Positions 18,381 through 29,885 of a stretch of 64,000 bases of DNA are shown one piece after another. Position numbers and translations under genes: made by a program. Below the pieces are notes generated by a model, which saw only the letters and a list, made by a program, of their open reading frames with translations, was not told where the DNA came from and searched no databases. Numbering within the stretch: the first letter of the stretch is position 1; each line of letters begins with the position of its first letter. Source of the DNA: Streptomyces sp. SPB162 (GTDB taxonomy: Bacteria > Actinomycetota > Actinomycetes > Streptomycetales > Streptomycetaceae); the NCBI RefSeq assembly GCF_029504575.1, contig NZ_JAQFII010000002.1:457507-521506 (forward strand), written 5' to 3'.

Positions 18381-21288
18381 CCGTTGGTCTCCGTACCGGA
18401 CCATGATTTCCGCTGGTTGACCGTCTTCTCGGGACGCTGACAGACTTTTGAGTCTCGAACAATTGTGTGCGTAGTTCCTGGGGGGACTGATGGCGCCCGT
18501 TCGTCGTTTAGTGAGCCTGCTCGCGACCACGGTGGCGGGAGCACTCTTAGCCACTTCGGGTCCCACGGGAACGGTGGCGTACGCGGATTCGCCACCGACG
18601 CCCACTGCGACGCGGGCGTCGACTTCTGCCCCCGCCACCTCGACGCCGAAGCCCTCAACACCCGGGGCGGCCTCGCCGACACCCTTCGCGGCGCAACCTC
18701 CGACAGCGTTGCCGACGACCCTACCGGCACGGGCGGCGACGACGCATCCAGCGACCACGAAGCCTTCGGCAGCCTCGCCCCAACTCCCGTCGGTGACCTA
18801 CGCGAGCCCCACCGCGACGACGTCCTCGCCGCACGCCGTCACCGGCTCCCCGTCGCCCCATGTCCAGCCCAACGCCGATCCGCCCTGCCCGCCGAACAGC
18901 GATGATTCCTCGGTCCCGGATCCGGGCGGCAGTCGGTGCGTGGCCGGGACCCTGATGTCCACCCGGCGAAACCTCGGCTACGCATGGAATCCGGCCACTA
19001 AAACGTACACATCAACACCCTGCGTCCTCGACCCGCGCGCACTGGTTCCGAACGCCGCCTACAAGAAGCCGGACTGCAAGCCGTTGGGTCTGCAGGGAGA
19101 GAACATCGCGCAGACGCGCGTCATCGCTCAACTGAACGCGGCCGGAGTCTACGGCGACAGATCGACGACGGGCATCACACCCAACCTCCAGTGGGAGACG
19201 ATCAACCCCGTCAACGAGGCCCGTCCGGACCTCCTGTTGTACGACCACGCCAGCACAACGGGCCCCATCGGTCTGGTGGAGATGAAGGGTGAATGGCGGA
19301 CCGGAGACGACCCGGTGAAGGAGGTCACCGATTACGTCAACAACTGGCCGCTCGCCGGCCACACCGTCGTCGCCTACCACTTCACGAAGCCCATCAGTGA
19401 CAACTTTGAGATCCAGTTGGATCCGGCGTGCAAGTGGGATCCGGCACAGCACTCCGCCTGGGTCTTCCACACCTACAGCGACCCGGCCAACGACGGCGTG
19501 ATCCGGATCTCCAGGACGTTCCGGGAGTGCCCCAAGCGCCAGAAGCAAAGCGATGAGGACGAGAGGAAGCAGTCCTACGAGGGGACCATCGGTGCCGATG
19601 CCGATCACAACGGGGTAGATGACTTCTGGGACTACATCCGGAAGCACCCGGAGCTGTGGTTCCTGACCGGCCCCGTGTGCGCCCCCGCGTTCCACGCGCT
19701 GCCCAAGCCGGTCTTCGTGTCGCTGAACCGGGACGCCATCATGGCGATCGAGGAGGCCGCGGAGGACGCCGCCACGGACGCCATCGACGCGGAATGGGCA
19801 GCACTCGTGGACAGCATGCCCGAGGTGGTGGCCGACGCCTCGGCCGACATCCTGGCCGGCGACGCGGCAGCCCTGGGGCTGGACGCCGCGGAGCTGGCGC
19901 TGGCGGAAGCGGCGCTCGACGCCGGCTTCATCACCCTGAGCGCCGCGTTCCTGGTCCCGGTCATCGCAGCAGCAGTGCTCGTCGCGATCTGGGCGGTGAT
20001 GCACTGGCACCTGTTCGGCGACCCGCACATGACGACACTCGACGGGCTGGCCTACGATCTGCAGGACGCCGGGGAGTTCAAGGTGGTCCACGTCCCCAGC
20101 TTGGATCTCGACATCCAGGCCAGATTCCTGCCCCAAAGCGGCTCCAGGACGTTCACGGTCGTGGACTCGGTGGCGTTCTCGATCAACGGAGCGTACGTCG
20201 AGCTGCACCAGAACGGCGACGCCTTCGTGAACAGCGAGCCGATCCCGGCCTCGCAGAAGCTGACGGACTTCGGGCAGGGCGCTGCGCTGGTCCGCAGCGG
20301 CAACAAGTTCGTGGCGACCTTCGGCGCGGCGGGGGCCCGACTGGCGTTCAGCGACAGCAGCCTCGGTTTCGACATCGCCCCCGGCGTACCCACGACCGGC
20401 CTGCTCGGCAACAACGACGGCATACCGGGCAACGACCTGGTGCTGTCCGACGGCACCCCGATCTCCTCCCCCAGCGCCTCGGTGCTCGACGGTCCCTACG
20501 CGAACTCCTGGCGGCTCACGGACAACCAGTCCGACTTCACCTACCCCGACGACAAGACCACAGCGTCCTACACAGATCTGACGTTCCCGTCAAACGTGGT
20601 GACCCTCGGCGACTTCGCACAAGCCGACCAAGACCTTGCACGCCAGGCGTGCAACGCCCAGGCGGTGCCCGCGGGTCCGCAGTTCGACGCCTGCATGCTC
20701 GATGTCGCACAGACCGGCGACACGAACTACGCCAAGGCCGCCGCGGCGGTCACCGACGTGCTCCAGGACTCGGCCGCGCACACGGTCGACGCCGGCGGCA
20801 CGGTGACAGAGAACTTCGAAGCCGCGGTCGGCCCCAACTTCCGTCCCGACAGTATCGAGTCGATTGGCGGCACCAAGGCGGCCGGACCCGTGTTCGACGG
20901 CAGCGGGTACAGCTTCACCGTCCCGTCGCTGCCGAACCACTCCGGCGCCACGGTCGCGTTCGATGTCTACGCGGTCGGCGTCACCAGCACCAACGCCCAG
21001 AACCAGACGCTGACGGTGAAGGTCGGCGACCCCGCGACCTCATCGGTGGTCGCGTTCGCACCGACGACGGCGAATGTGTCGTCCGGGCCTGCGACGATCA
21101 GCGCGCTGGGCCAAGGCCAGACCCCCCAGGGAACGGCCTACCAGCGGTACCGGATCACCATGCCGACTCCGCAGTACAGCGACCAACTGCGCGTGCAACT
21201 GACACTCTCAGGTTTCCGAGGCATCATCGGCACCAGCCTCGCCGTCGACAATATCTCGGTGGGTGCCAGCCTCGTACCGGCTCAGACG

Positions 21289-22660
21289 TTCTCTGCCGCG
21301 CTACCGCTGTCGGTCTCCTCCGGGACCGTCAACGGCACCGCCGTTGCAGGGGCCGGAACGCTGGAGAACACCGGATCCGCGGACGTGTACTCGTTCACCG
21401 TTCCCACCGGTGGCGAGCGCCTGAACCTCAACCTGGGCTCGTGCCCGACCGCAGGCCAGTCGGACGGCGTCCACTGGACCCTTCAGACGTCGGCGGGCCG
21501 CACCGCCGCGTCAGGATATTGCGATGCGGCCGGACTCGGCCTCCTGGCGGCGGGGCAGTACACACTCAACGTTCGCGGTCCGGGTGTCGTGGGGTCCTAT
21601 TCGCTCAACTTGGAGGCACCGCAGTCGTTCGCGGCGACGGTGCCGTTGTCGGTGACGGCGAACAACTTGAACGGAACCGCCACCACCGGAGCCGGCATGT
21701 TCGAGGACGGTGCTTCACAGGACGTCTACGCGTTCTCCGTCCCGGCCGGTGGCCTGCCGCTCGCGCTCAGCATGAGGTCGTGCCCGGCATCGGACAACTA
21801 CTCCCCCGGCACCTGGACCCTGCGCGACACCGCGACGCAGTCCCTGGTCCGTTCCGGATACGGCGGTTGCTCGTACGCGGACTTCGGCACCCTTCCGGCC
21901 GGCTCCTACCAACTGAACGTCGCGGCCAACGGCACGGCTGGTCCGTACACGCTCGACCTCCTGCCACCGCAGTCGTTCGCGGCGACCCTCCCGCTGACGA
22001 CCAGCGCCAACACGATGAACGGGGTCTCCGTACCTGGCGCAAGCACGTTCGAGACCGGCGCCTCCCAGGACGTCTACACGTTCACGGTGCCGGTCGACGG
22101 CCAGACGTTGAATCTCGACGTCTCGGCGTGCCCGACGGCGAACTACTCGACGCCCCTGCATTGGAAATTGCTCAGCACGGCGACCGGCACGGTCCTGGCC
22201 AACGGCGGCTGCTCGTACGCGAACCTGGGCCCGTTGGCGGCCGGCGGATACCAGCTGGTGGTCAGCGCCGGCGGTGTGGCCGGCGGGTACGCGCTGAACC
22301 TCGAGGCGCCGCAGGGATTCGTGGCGACCTTCCCGCTGGCCGTGTCACCGGACCGGCTGGGCGGCGCGACGGCAACAGGCGCAGGCCGGTTCGAGACGGC
22401 GGCGTCGCAAGACGTCTACGTAGTCACCGCGCCGTCCGACGGCTCGCCGGTGCTGCTGAACATCGCCTCGTGCCCCACCGTGAGCTACAGCACCTCGCTG
22501 ACCTGGCGGCTCCTCGACAGCTCAGGAGCAGCGATCGCCCACGGGCGGTGCGGCGCCTCAAGCCTGGGCGTCCTACCGGCCGGCAACTATCGGCTGGCCG
22601 TCGACTCGGGCGGCCTGGCCGGGACCTACAGCCTGTTCGCCACAGCCGGCGGCGGGGGGA
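21289..22660 (+). repeat. Four in-gene repeats of about 113 codons
   Basis: Units begin near residues 934, 1046, 1162 and 1276 of the giant protein. Each starts with a pattern like FAATVPLSV, then a short glycine motif, DVYxFxVP, a conserved CP pair and a closing YxLNLEAPQ. They resemble beta-sandwich domains of the bacterial pre-peptidase C-terminal type, probably extracellular stalk modules. Confidence 0.7.
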
Positions 22661-22671
22661 CGCCGGCGGCG

Positions 22672-24975
22672 ACCCTGGACGGCACGCCGAACGTGGTGAC
22701 CACGACGGTCGCGGCCCAGTCGGTGGCCATCGGGTTCGTGAACCCGACGAGCCAGACCGTGGCGGTGACCGGTTCCTCCACGCTCACCTCCGGTGACTGC
22801 GCCTACTCCTCGCTGATCTTCACTCTGTACGACCACACCGGCGCCGAGGTGACCCACGGCGGCCTCCAGTGCGGCAGTGCGGGGATGCTCTACTCGCCGG
22901 TTCTGCCCTCCGGGTCCTACACGGTGCTCATCGTCCCGCCCGCCCCGGTGACGGGGAAGCTGGGCGTGCAGATCTTCGGGGCGTCCACGTCGGCGGTGAC
23001 AGCGACGCTGGACGGTAAGCCGGCGTCCGTGACGACCGCTGCCGCCTCCCAGTCAGTGATGGTCAGCATCACCAATCCGACGAGCCAGGCAGTGACGATC
23101 ACCGGCTCCTCGGCGATCGCAACAGGTGACTGCAACTACTACTCGGTCAAGTTCTACCTGTACGACCACGCGGGTACCCAGGTGAAGAGCGGGAGCCTGA
23201 GCTGCGACACGTCCGGCGTGCTGTACTCGCCGACGCTGGCAGCGGGGTCCTACACGATGCTGATCGCCCCGCCGGGGCCGGTGACGGGCACCTACAGCGT
23301 CCAGTTCTTCGGCGCCGGCGCGTCGATGGCGACCGCGAACCTGGACGGCACGCCCGCGTCGGTGACGACGACCGCGGCCGCGCAGTCGGTCGCGTTCGGG
23401 TTCACCGTTCCGGCGAACCAGGCGGTGACCATCACCGGTTCGTCCGTGACCACCGGCGACTGCCACTACTCGTCGGTGAAGTTCTACCTCTATGACCACT
23501 CCGGTGCGAGAGCTGAACAACGGAAGCCTCAGCTGCGGCACGTCCGGTGTGCTGTTCGGCAGAGCCCTGGCAGCCGGGTCTTACACGGTCCTCGCGGTTC
23601 CTCCGGGTCCGGTGACCGGCACCTACGGCGTCCAGGTCTTCGGCGCGAACATCCCGACCGTGGCCACGTTGGACGGCACCCCGAACGCAGCGACCACCAC
23701 GCACGCCTCGCAGTCGGCTGCTGTCCGGTTCACCGTTCCAAGCAGCCAGGCGGTGACGATCACCGGTTCGTCCGTGATCACCGGCGACTGCGCCTACTCA
23801 TCGGTGAAGTTCTACCTCTACGACAGTTCCGGCACCCAGGTGAAGAACCAGAGCGCCGGCTGCAGCACGGCGAACGCCTTGTTCGGTGCGACGCTGGCGG
23901 CGGGGTCCTACACGGTCCTCGCGGTTCCTCCGGGGCCGGTGACCGGCACCTATACGGTCCAGGTGTTCGGGGCTACAGCGCCGGCGACAGCCGCGTTGAA
24001 CGGCACACCAAAGGCGGTGATCACCACCACAGCCTCCCGGTCGGTAGGAATCGGGTTCACCGTTCCGACAAGCCAGGCCGTGACGATCACGGGCTTCTCC
24101 ACGATAGCCACAGGCGACTGCGCCTACTCATCGGTCAGGTACTACCTCTACGACAACACGGGCACCCAGCTGAACAACGGGAGCCTCAGCTGCGGGAGCG
24201 CGGGCGTTCTGTACTCTCCGACGCTCGCCGCCGGCGCGTACACCATGGTGATTGTGCCGCCGAGCGCGCAGACCGGTACCTTCGGCGTTCAGGTCTTCGG
24301 CACCGGCGCGGCGACGGCGACGGCCGCGCTGAACGGCACACCAGCATCCTCCACCACCACAGTCGCCTCGCAATCCGTAGCGATCGGCTTCACGGTCCCG
24401 TCCGCCGAATCCGTCACGATCACCGGCTCGTCGGCGATCACCGGTGGCGACTGCGGGTACTCGTCCGTGCGCTACTACCTGTACGACCACGCCGGCGGGC
24501 AGCTGAAGAACATCAGCCTCAACTGCGGCAGCGCGGGCTCGCTGTTCACCGCGACCCTTACCGCAGGGTCCTACACGGTGCTGATCGTGCCGCCCGGCCC
24601 GGTGACCGGGAAATACAGCGCTCAGGTCTTCGCGGCGGGTACGTCATCCGCCACAGCCACGATGAACGGTGCGCAGGTGGCAGCGAAGACGACCGTCGCG
24701 GCGCAGGCGGTGTCGATCGGCTTCACGAACTCCACCGCGCAGAACGTGGCGCTGACGGGTTCCTCGACGATCACCGGCGGCGCCTGCGGATACACGTCCG
24801 TGTACTTCTACCTGTACGACCACACAGGTACCCAACTCAAGAGCGGAAGCCTCAGCTGTGCAAGCAGCGGATCGCTGTACACGATGTCGGCGTTGCCAGC
24901 GGGGTCCTACACCGTGCTGATCGTGCCGACCGGCCTTGTGTACGGCACGCTCGGATTGCGGGTGGCGAAAGCCTG
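22672..24975 (+). repeat. Seven in-gene repeats of about 331 bp
   Basis: Units begin at about 22672, 23003, 23335, 23662, 23993, 24326 and 24658. Each opens with ATLDGTPxxxTT and contains SQxVTITGSS, GDCxYSSVxFYLYD, a second cysteine and a closing GSYTVLxVPPGPVTGxY. The two conserved cysteines per unit suggest a disulfide. DNA similarity is high, so copy number may vary. The frameshift at 23505 lies in the third unit. Confidence 0.8.
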
Positions 24976-25033
24976 ACCCGGCGTTGCTGATCGGGCCGGG
25001 TACGCCTTCAGGGGCGTGCCCGGCCCGATCTGT

Positions 25034-25363
25034 ACCCACTGGGACGAGGTCGTCAGCTCACTGAGCCACGAAAAGCTGCGCCGCCACAGCCTGCGCCACA
25101 CCGGGCTGACCTGGATGGCCGACGCCGGGGTGCCACTGCACGTCCTGCGGCTCATGGCAGGCCGCGGCTCCCTGCTCACCACCCAGCGCTACCTCCACCC
25201 CGACCTGCAAGCCATCGTCGCCGCCGGGCGATCGCTCAGCGCCCATCTGGCTGGAGCCGCCGAACCGTCGGACCCGCTCGCCGCGACCCTGCGGGCCTTG
25301 TGGAAACCGGACAATGCAGGAGCAACCATTCGCGATCATGGCCCCCAAGGAAACAGGTCCTGA
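25034..25363 (+). pseudogene. Integrase C-terminal remnant of a decayed element
   Basis: This fragment encodes the C-terminal catalytic box of a tyrosine recombinase: RRHSLRHTGLTWMADAG with HxxR, then LTTQRYLHPD with the nucleophilic Tyr. The N-terminal two thirds is missing, and the usual GHG before the Tyr is GRG, so the active-site His is lost. Apart from the MITE, it is nearly identical to the end of the integrase at 33755, including the tail SDPLAATLRAL. The terminator and att copy 2 follow directly, which is the right-end layout of an integrated element. Confidence 0.85.
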
Positions 25364-25451
25364 TCAGGGGTTTCTTCCCCGGCGCCGTCCCCAGCTGGTC
25401 CCCAAGCACCTGACGGCCCATCATTTTGACGACTAGTCAGAGCAACGCAAA

Positions 25452-25491
25452 AGGCCCGCTGACCTGGGATTTCTCCCAGGTCAGCGGGCCT
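25452..25491 (+). terminator. Integrase terminator, copy 1
   Basis: A perfect 18-bp stem (25452-25469 with 25474-25491) and a 4-nt loop lie between the integrase remnant and att copy 2. The same hairpin occurs at 35207-35246. Confidence 0.85.
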
Positions 25492-25495
25492 CTCA

Positions 25496-25539
25496 GCACC
25501 GTCGGGACGACAGGATTTGAACCTGCGACCCCTTGACCC
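25496..25539 (-). repeat. att site copy 2, interrupted by an IS
   Basis: Matches the 48-bp att core for its first 44 positions. The final bases are replaced by the end of the ISAs1-type element, so the site was split by IS insertion or a later deletion. Confidence 0.8.
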
Positions 25540-26863
25540 AGGGGTGTTTCAAAGTCCTAATAATCATGCAGGCGGCCAGGTCAGGGGATGTTCAGCAGGT
25601 CCAGCGGCCTACTGAAGGGGGCGTATGAGACGTGACGGAGGCCGGCGGCGATGTTGCGGTGCCCGTGTTGCCGGAGCGTGTTGATCGCCAGGTTGCGCAA
25701 GGTGGCCATGTTCTCGGGCCCGTGGCCGGTTCGGATCTTCGAGGCGTCCTCGCCGAAGGTGGTGTCGCGGACGAAGTGGAGCCGGTTCTCGATGGTCCAC
25801 TGTGACCTGGCGAGCTGGCCGAGCCGCTGGGGCGATGCTTGATGCGAGGTCAGGTCCGTGATCGCGTAGACGGTCTGGCGACTGCACCTGCCGGTCTAGA
25901 GGTCGGCGCGGTGGCGCAGGATGCGCACGGCCTGGACGGCGTGAGGGAAGTCCAGGCCGAGATCGGTGACGGTCAGGGCCCTGGTCACACGGGTCTCCTT
26001 GCGGCCGTGGCTCACCTCGCGGTCGTAGCGCCGGGCGATGGCGTCCTTCCACGGCAGCGACCGGAGCGTGCGGTGCAGCCCGGGCCGGTTCGCCTTGACC
26101 ACCAGCAGGTAGTGCGCCTTCTTCTCCACCAGGAAACGCACGTGGCCGCGCTGCGTGTGCAGGGCATCTGCCGTGACGGTGCCCCGGTCAGGTCGTAGGG
26201 CTCCAGCAGCGCGGCGAAGCACGTGATTTCGTTGGTCTTGCCAGGAACTCGCAGCTGGGTGACGGTCCGGCCGTCGCCGGTCATCGCGGCCAGGAGGTGG
26301 GCGGCGGGCATCTGGCCTTGCCGGGAGCCGCGGGCGCTCTTGCCGCCCACGGCCACCGAGGCCGCGCCGCCAGGATCGGCGCCGGTCAGGTCGGCCAGGC
26401 CGCCGGGGCAGACCAGGCCGATGATCCGTCGGATCGTGGCGGCACTCGGCGCGACACGCACCCCCAGCGCGCCCACCACGCGGGCACCCAGCCGGGCCAG
26501 GGTGTGCTGCGGAGCACTCGCGGACCACTGGCCGATCGCCGCATACGATCGGGCGCCGGCGATCACCGCCGAGGCGGCAACCAGCAGCACCGCCACGAAC
26601 GGGTGACGCACCCCGCGCCGCCGACGCGGATCGGGCAGCATCCGCAGCCGTTCCACCAGCGAGAGCTCCGCCATACCCTCCAGCGCAGGCGACTTGACGA
26701 GACAGACAGTGGCAGACTGACGACACATCGAAGCTCCGGCGGTTCAGGGCGACTTGGGAAGGTCACCCCGTTCAACTGGAGCTTCGTTGCGTACGTGACG
26801 GGCCCGGCCCGACCGCCTGGCCTGCGGACTCACGTGATCATCCGGACTTTGAAACGCCCCTGG
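25538..26863. mobile_element. ISAs1-family insertion sequence
   Basis: Inverted ends CCAGGGGTGTTTCAAAGTCC (left) and the same with one mismatch (right, 26844-26863) bound 1326 bp with a decayed ISAs1-type transposase. No target duplication is visible at the flanks. The left end lies in att copy 2. Confidence 0.75.
25581..26728 (-). pseudogene. ISAs1-family transposase, multiply frameshifted
   Basis: The N-terminal part (from 26728) shows DPRRRRGVRHPFVAVL and AIGQW as in ISAs1 transposases. The central part (VGGKSARGSRQGQ, KTNEITCFAALLEPYDL) stays in that frame. Next, VTADALHTQRGHVRFLVEKKAHYLLVVKA is found one frame over. The C-terminus (QWTIENRLHFVRDTTFGEDAS) is in a third frame and ends near 25581. 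With at least two frame changes it cannot give a functional enzyme as read. Confidence 0.8.
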
Positions 26864-26994
26864 TCACCGGGGTGAGGTCGATGGCGCGCTGCCGCGTCGC
26901 CGGATTAGCTGCGCCGCATCACGAAACCATCACAAGCCGGACACCTCGCAGTCCCATGCGGGACACTCGCCCCCTCATGAACCAGAGGGGACCC

Positions 26995-27636
26995 ATGCAC
27001 GCTCGCACCGCCACCATCCTCGGCGTCATCGCCACCGCAGCCCTCCTCGGCGGCTGTGACCCCAACGCCACCAGCCCCACCGCGACGCCCACCACCGCAG
27101 GCACCCCAGGCACACCGGCGGCAACCACGACCGACGTCCCCAAGGCGACCGCCGCTGCGCCGAAGACCGTCCCCAACTTCGTCGGCAAGGGCCTCCAGTC
27201 CGCGCAGGACGCAGCGCAAGCCGCCGGGTTCTACAACCTGGCCAGCCACGACGCCGCCGGCCGGGACCGCCACCAGATCCTCGACCGGGACTGGCAGGTC
27301 TGCTCCCAGGCACCCGCCGCGGGGACGTCGGCGCCGGTCGACACGAAGCTGGACTTCGGGGCGGTCAAGACCAGCGAGACGTGCCCGGCCTCCGACCAGC
27401 AGGCGCCCGCGAAGGCCGGCAAGACGATGCCGAATTTCAAGGGGAAGGCCCTGAACACTGCGACGGCCGCCCTGGACCCGTCCACCTCCATCGACTCGGC
27501 GGACGCGGCAGGCGATCGGATGATCCTGGTGCAGTCGAACTGGAAGGTGTGCACGCAGTCTCCGACCCCGGGCACGGCCTTGACCGGGCAGCCCGTGAAG
27601 TTCACGGCGGTGAAGTTCGAGGAGACCTGTCCCTGA
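26995..27636 (+). CDS. Lipoprotein with two PASTA-like domains
   Basis: The 213-residue protein has a lipoprotein signal with lipobox LLGGC (Cys21), a Thr/Pro-rich linker and two repeats of about 65 residues. The first starts VPNFVGKGLQSAQDAAQAAG and the second MPNFKGKALNTATAAL. Each ends in a Trp-Lys/Gln-Val-Cys (W.VC.Q.P.PGT) motif, a PASTA-like pattern that in other proteins recognises peptidoglycan or beta-lactams. ATG 26995 follows AGAGGGGA; upstream in-frame codons lack a signal sequence. It lies 130 bp after the ISAs1-type element. The likely location is the outer face of the membrane; its partner is unknown. Confidence 0.75.
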   Translation: MHARTATILGVIATAALLGGCDPNATSPTATPTTAGTPGTPAATTTDVPKATAAAPKTVPNFVGKGLQSAQDAAQAAGFYNLASHDAAGRDRHQILDRDWQVCSQAPAAGTSAPVDTKLDFGAVKTSETCPASDQQAPAKAGKTMPNFKGKALNTATAALDPSTSIDSADAAGDRMILVQSNWKVCTQSPTPGTALTGQPVKFTAVKFEETCP

Positions 27637-27639
27637 CCC

Positions 27640-27941
27640 CGAGACCTGTAGGACGAACGCTCCGCCACCAGCACGACGGTCGTGCGCTTGCTGCCGGCTC
27701 GCACGCACCAGTGCGGCTTGAAGTCCGGGTGGTCGTCGTACTCCTGCGCCATCGCCTGGACGACGACCTCCAGGGCAAAGACAAGGGCGCGGCGCTCAGC
27801 CCCGGTCGCCGTCGCACACACCAATTCCGCCGCCGATGTCGCCCGGCTGATGCTGCGCATCTCAGCTGCAGCACCAGCTTGCTCGACGAAGCCCTGCTGA
27901 GCACCGCGTCCGTCACCCAAAGGCTGGGTGGTTTCCACCAC
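27640..27941 (-). CDS. Possible small hypothetical protein fragment
   Basis: A minus-strand frame starting near 27941 contains MAQEYDDHPDFKPHW, a motif resembling the end of small streptomycete proteins of the DUF6221 type (HPDYREEW). Downstream it runs on antisense to the lipoprotein gene, so a real stop is missing and the gene, if genuine, is decayed. Low confidence. Confidence 0.25.
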
Positions 27942-28054
27942 CTGGCTAACTGGACCGACCCAACCCTCTCATCACGATTACTCGGTGCGTCACGATCGGA
28001 GAACGTCCCGGCTGTCTGAGTAACGGGAGAAATGCTCGCCGGTCATCATCGGCC

Positions 28055-28885
28055 CTATGAGCTCGTAACAAGATCATGATCGGGTCTTCTGAAGCGTCTC
28101 CAGCAGATCAGGCTGCAGGCCCGAGAGACCAAGGCATCGTGGAGTTCGGTGCGGCGTTCCCAACGGACGGCCAGGCGCTTGAACTGGTGGAGCAGGGCGA
28201 AGGTCTGCTCCACGACATAGCGGAGCTTGCCCAGAACCTGGATGTTCGGGGCCCCCTTGCGGGAGATGACCGGCAGGATCCGGCGTCTGCGGAGCTCTTC
28301 GCGGTTCGGGTTGGAGCCGTGTCCCTTGTCTCCGAGCAGGGCTTCAGGACGCCTGCGCGGTCGGCCGGGGCGGTCGGCGACGGGTGGGATGCCGTCGACC
28401 AGGGCGAGGGTCTGGGGTGACGTCGTTGACGTTGGCCGCAGTGGTGATGACCTTGAGCGGGGTGCCGCGGCCGTCACAGATCAGGTGGTGTTTGCTGCCC
28501 GTCTCGCGCCGTCCGACCGGCGACGGACCGGTGTCGGCTCCCCCTTTTTCGCGCGGATGTGGGATCCGTCCACGCACGCGCGAGACCAGTCGAGTTCGCC
28601 CGCCGCGTTCAGTTCGGCCAGCAGGATGCGGTGCAGCCGGTTGAAGACGCCGCCCGCCTGCTGCCAGCGGTCCAGTCGCCGCCAGCAGGTCTGCCTGGAG
28701 CCGAACCCCAGCTCCAGGAACAGCAGTTGCCAGGCTATGTCGTTGTGGAGGACGTACAGGATGCCCTGCAGACACAGCCGGTCTGCCACCGGCCGCGGCC
28801 CCGGCGACCGCTCGGGCCAAGGCGGCAGGACCGGCTCGATCAGCGCCCACAAGTCGTCGTCCACGATCCACGGCCGACTACTCAC
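28055..28885 (-). pseudogene. IS5-family transposase, two frame changes
   Basis: The N-terminal half (28885 to 28481) reads SRPWIVDDDLWALIEPVLP, a GILYVLHNDIAWQLL block and DGSHIRAKKGE, typical of the IS427-like group of IS5. The segment GSKHHLICDGRGTPL is in a second frame and the C-terminal half (DKGHGSNPNREELRRR, VVEQTFALLHQFKRLAVRWERR) in a third. The catalytic aspartates are present, but in different frames. It occupies nearly the whole IS at 28059-28960. Confidence 0.8.
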
Positions 28886-28960
28886 ACCACCACGAACGGC
28901 CGAATCGCCAGATCAGTCACGCCCGACCAGGCCACTTCAACAAGATCGTGTGACGAGCTC
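28059..28960. mobile_element. IS5-family insertion sequence (902 bp)
   Basis: Ends GAGCTCGTAACAAGATC and the inverse GAGCTCGTCACACGATC bound the element. It is flanked by a TAT duplication (28056-28058 and 28961-28963), the 3-bp target site expected for IS5-type elements. Confidence 0.85.
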
Positions 28961-29108
28961 TATGCCAGGGACTGGACGCAGATGGGTATTGGGGACCGTT
29001 GCGTTCACGGGCGCAACCCGCAGTCCGACCTCGTAGAAGAACGCGGCCCCTCGTAGCGACTGCAGCGCCGCGGCTGCTGGCAGGCGACGGAGTCGGAACA
29101 GTCAGCGC

Positions 29109-29690
29109 TCAGTCTGGCCGGGTCGTGCCCCAAGACGCGACCAGTTCTGGCAGATAGAGCATTGCTCCGGTCTGTGTGGTGGCAAGCGCGAGCCGCTCCG
29201 CGAGCGTGTCGATATTGATGTCACGGCGTGTAGCAGTTCCACACTTGTTGATCAGGGGCAGCAGGCTTCGCACGGTTGCTTCTACGTGCGCGACGACGGG
29301 TGTGTGACCGCCTCCTGCGGGGATCGCCACCGCAGCGGCCGGCTGTACGAGGCCGGCATCTGTCAGTACGGTGCACAAGCGCTCGCCCAGGTCCGGGTCG
29401 CGACCTCCGGCGCTGATACCTGCACGAAGCCAGTCCCTGCACTGATCGAAGAGCTGCACCGGAGGAACCGCCTGCGCCCGCGGGATGGTCCTTTCCTGAA
29501 AAGTCACGATGCCGCCGGGACGCACATGGCGAGCCATCGCCCTGACCGCTGCCGCGGGATCGTCGAGATGCAGGAGAACGAGCCGTCCGATCAACGCATC
29601 GACGGGTTCCTGCACTGCCAGGGCGGGCAGTATGGCCTCCTGGAGGTCACGCTGCGCAACCGCTGGAGCAGCGGCCCGGCGGCGGTAGTG
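29109..29690 (-). pseudogene. SAM-dependent methyltransferase, 5' truncated
   Basis: The sequence starts inside a methyltransferase at the post-motif-II region (DLQEAILP, then DALIGRLVLLHLDDP and ARHVRPGG) and runs to the C-terminus. The SAM-binding motif I is absent. The upstream DNA on the minus strand does not supply it, so the 5' part was deleted. It lies between the IS5 element and the TPR gene. Substrate unknown. Confidence 0.6.
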
Positions 29691-29885
29691 GCTCGCTTGA
29701 ATCGGGCCTGGTGGCGGCGTCGCCAGTAGGACCAGCGGAGCCGGTGGGCCGTGTCGTGGACGCGCCGAGCGATGAGGATGATGGACAGGCGCGCGATCTC
29801 GCTGCAGGTGAGCGGGATCAGGTAGTCCGGTCCGGAGGGGCGGGGGTCCGTCGGGGTCTTGAGGTGGCGTGTCCGACGGCGAAAC

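Larger units (their letters stand above)
16804..18550 (+). repeat. Tandem duplication, unit 2 (1747 bp)
   Basis: Second copy of the unit at 15026-16773. Here the signal-peptide start continues into the complete giant gene at 18490, so unit 2 is the original right-hand context and unit 1 the duplicate. Confidence 0.85.
18490..24976 (+). pseudogene. Giant secreted protein: PD-(D/E)XK-like, VWD-like and repeat domains (one frameshift)
   Basis: A signal peptide (residues 1-33) is followed by a Pro/Thr-rich linker and a segment with PD at 246-247 and EMK at 264-266, then a helix and a strand, which fits a PD-(D/E)XK nuclease-like fold. A DADHNGVDDFWD calcium-type loop follows, then a hydrophobic helix (about 481-503) and a von Willebrand type D-like domain beginning GDPHMTT (510). 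Four repeats of about 113 residues and seven of about 110 fill the rest. One extra base near 23505 splits the frame; the second frame (23492-24976) continues the repeats exactly and ends LRVAKA. Joined, the protein has about 2160 residues. GGGGGG lies before ATG. The domain calls rest on motifs; the nuclease idea is inference. Confidence 0.7.

Noticed and set aside
19656..22796. 1046-codon plus-strand frame inside the giant gene
   Set aside because: It overlaps the VWD-like and repeat domains in another frame and has Arg/Gly-rich shadow composition.
22672..24975. Regularly spaced DNA repeats that could be mistaken for a CRISPR or satellite array
   Set aside because: The period of about 331 bp is a multiple of whole codons within error, and the repeats encode a conserved protein module with paired cysteines.
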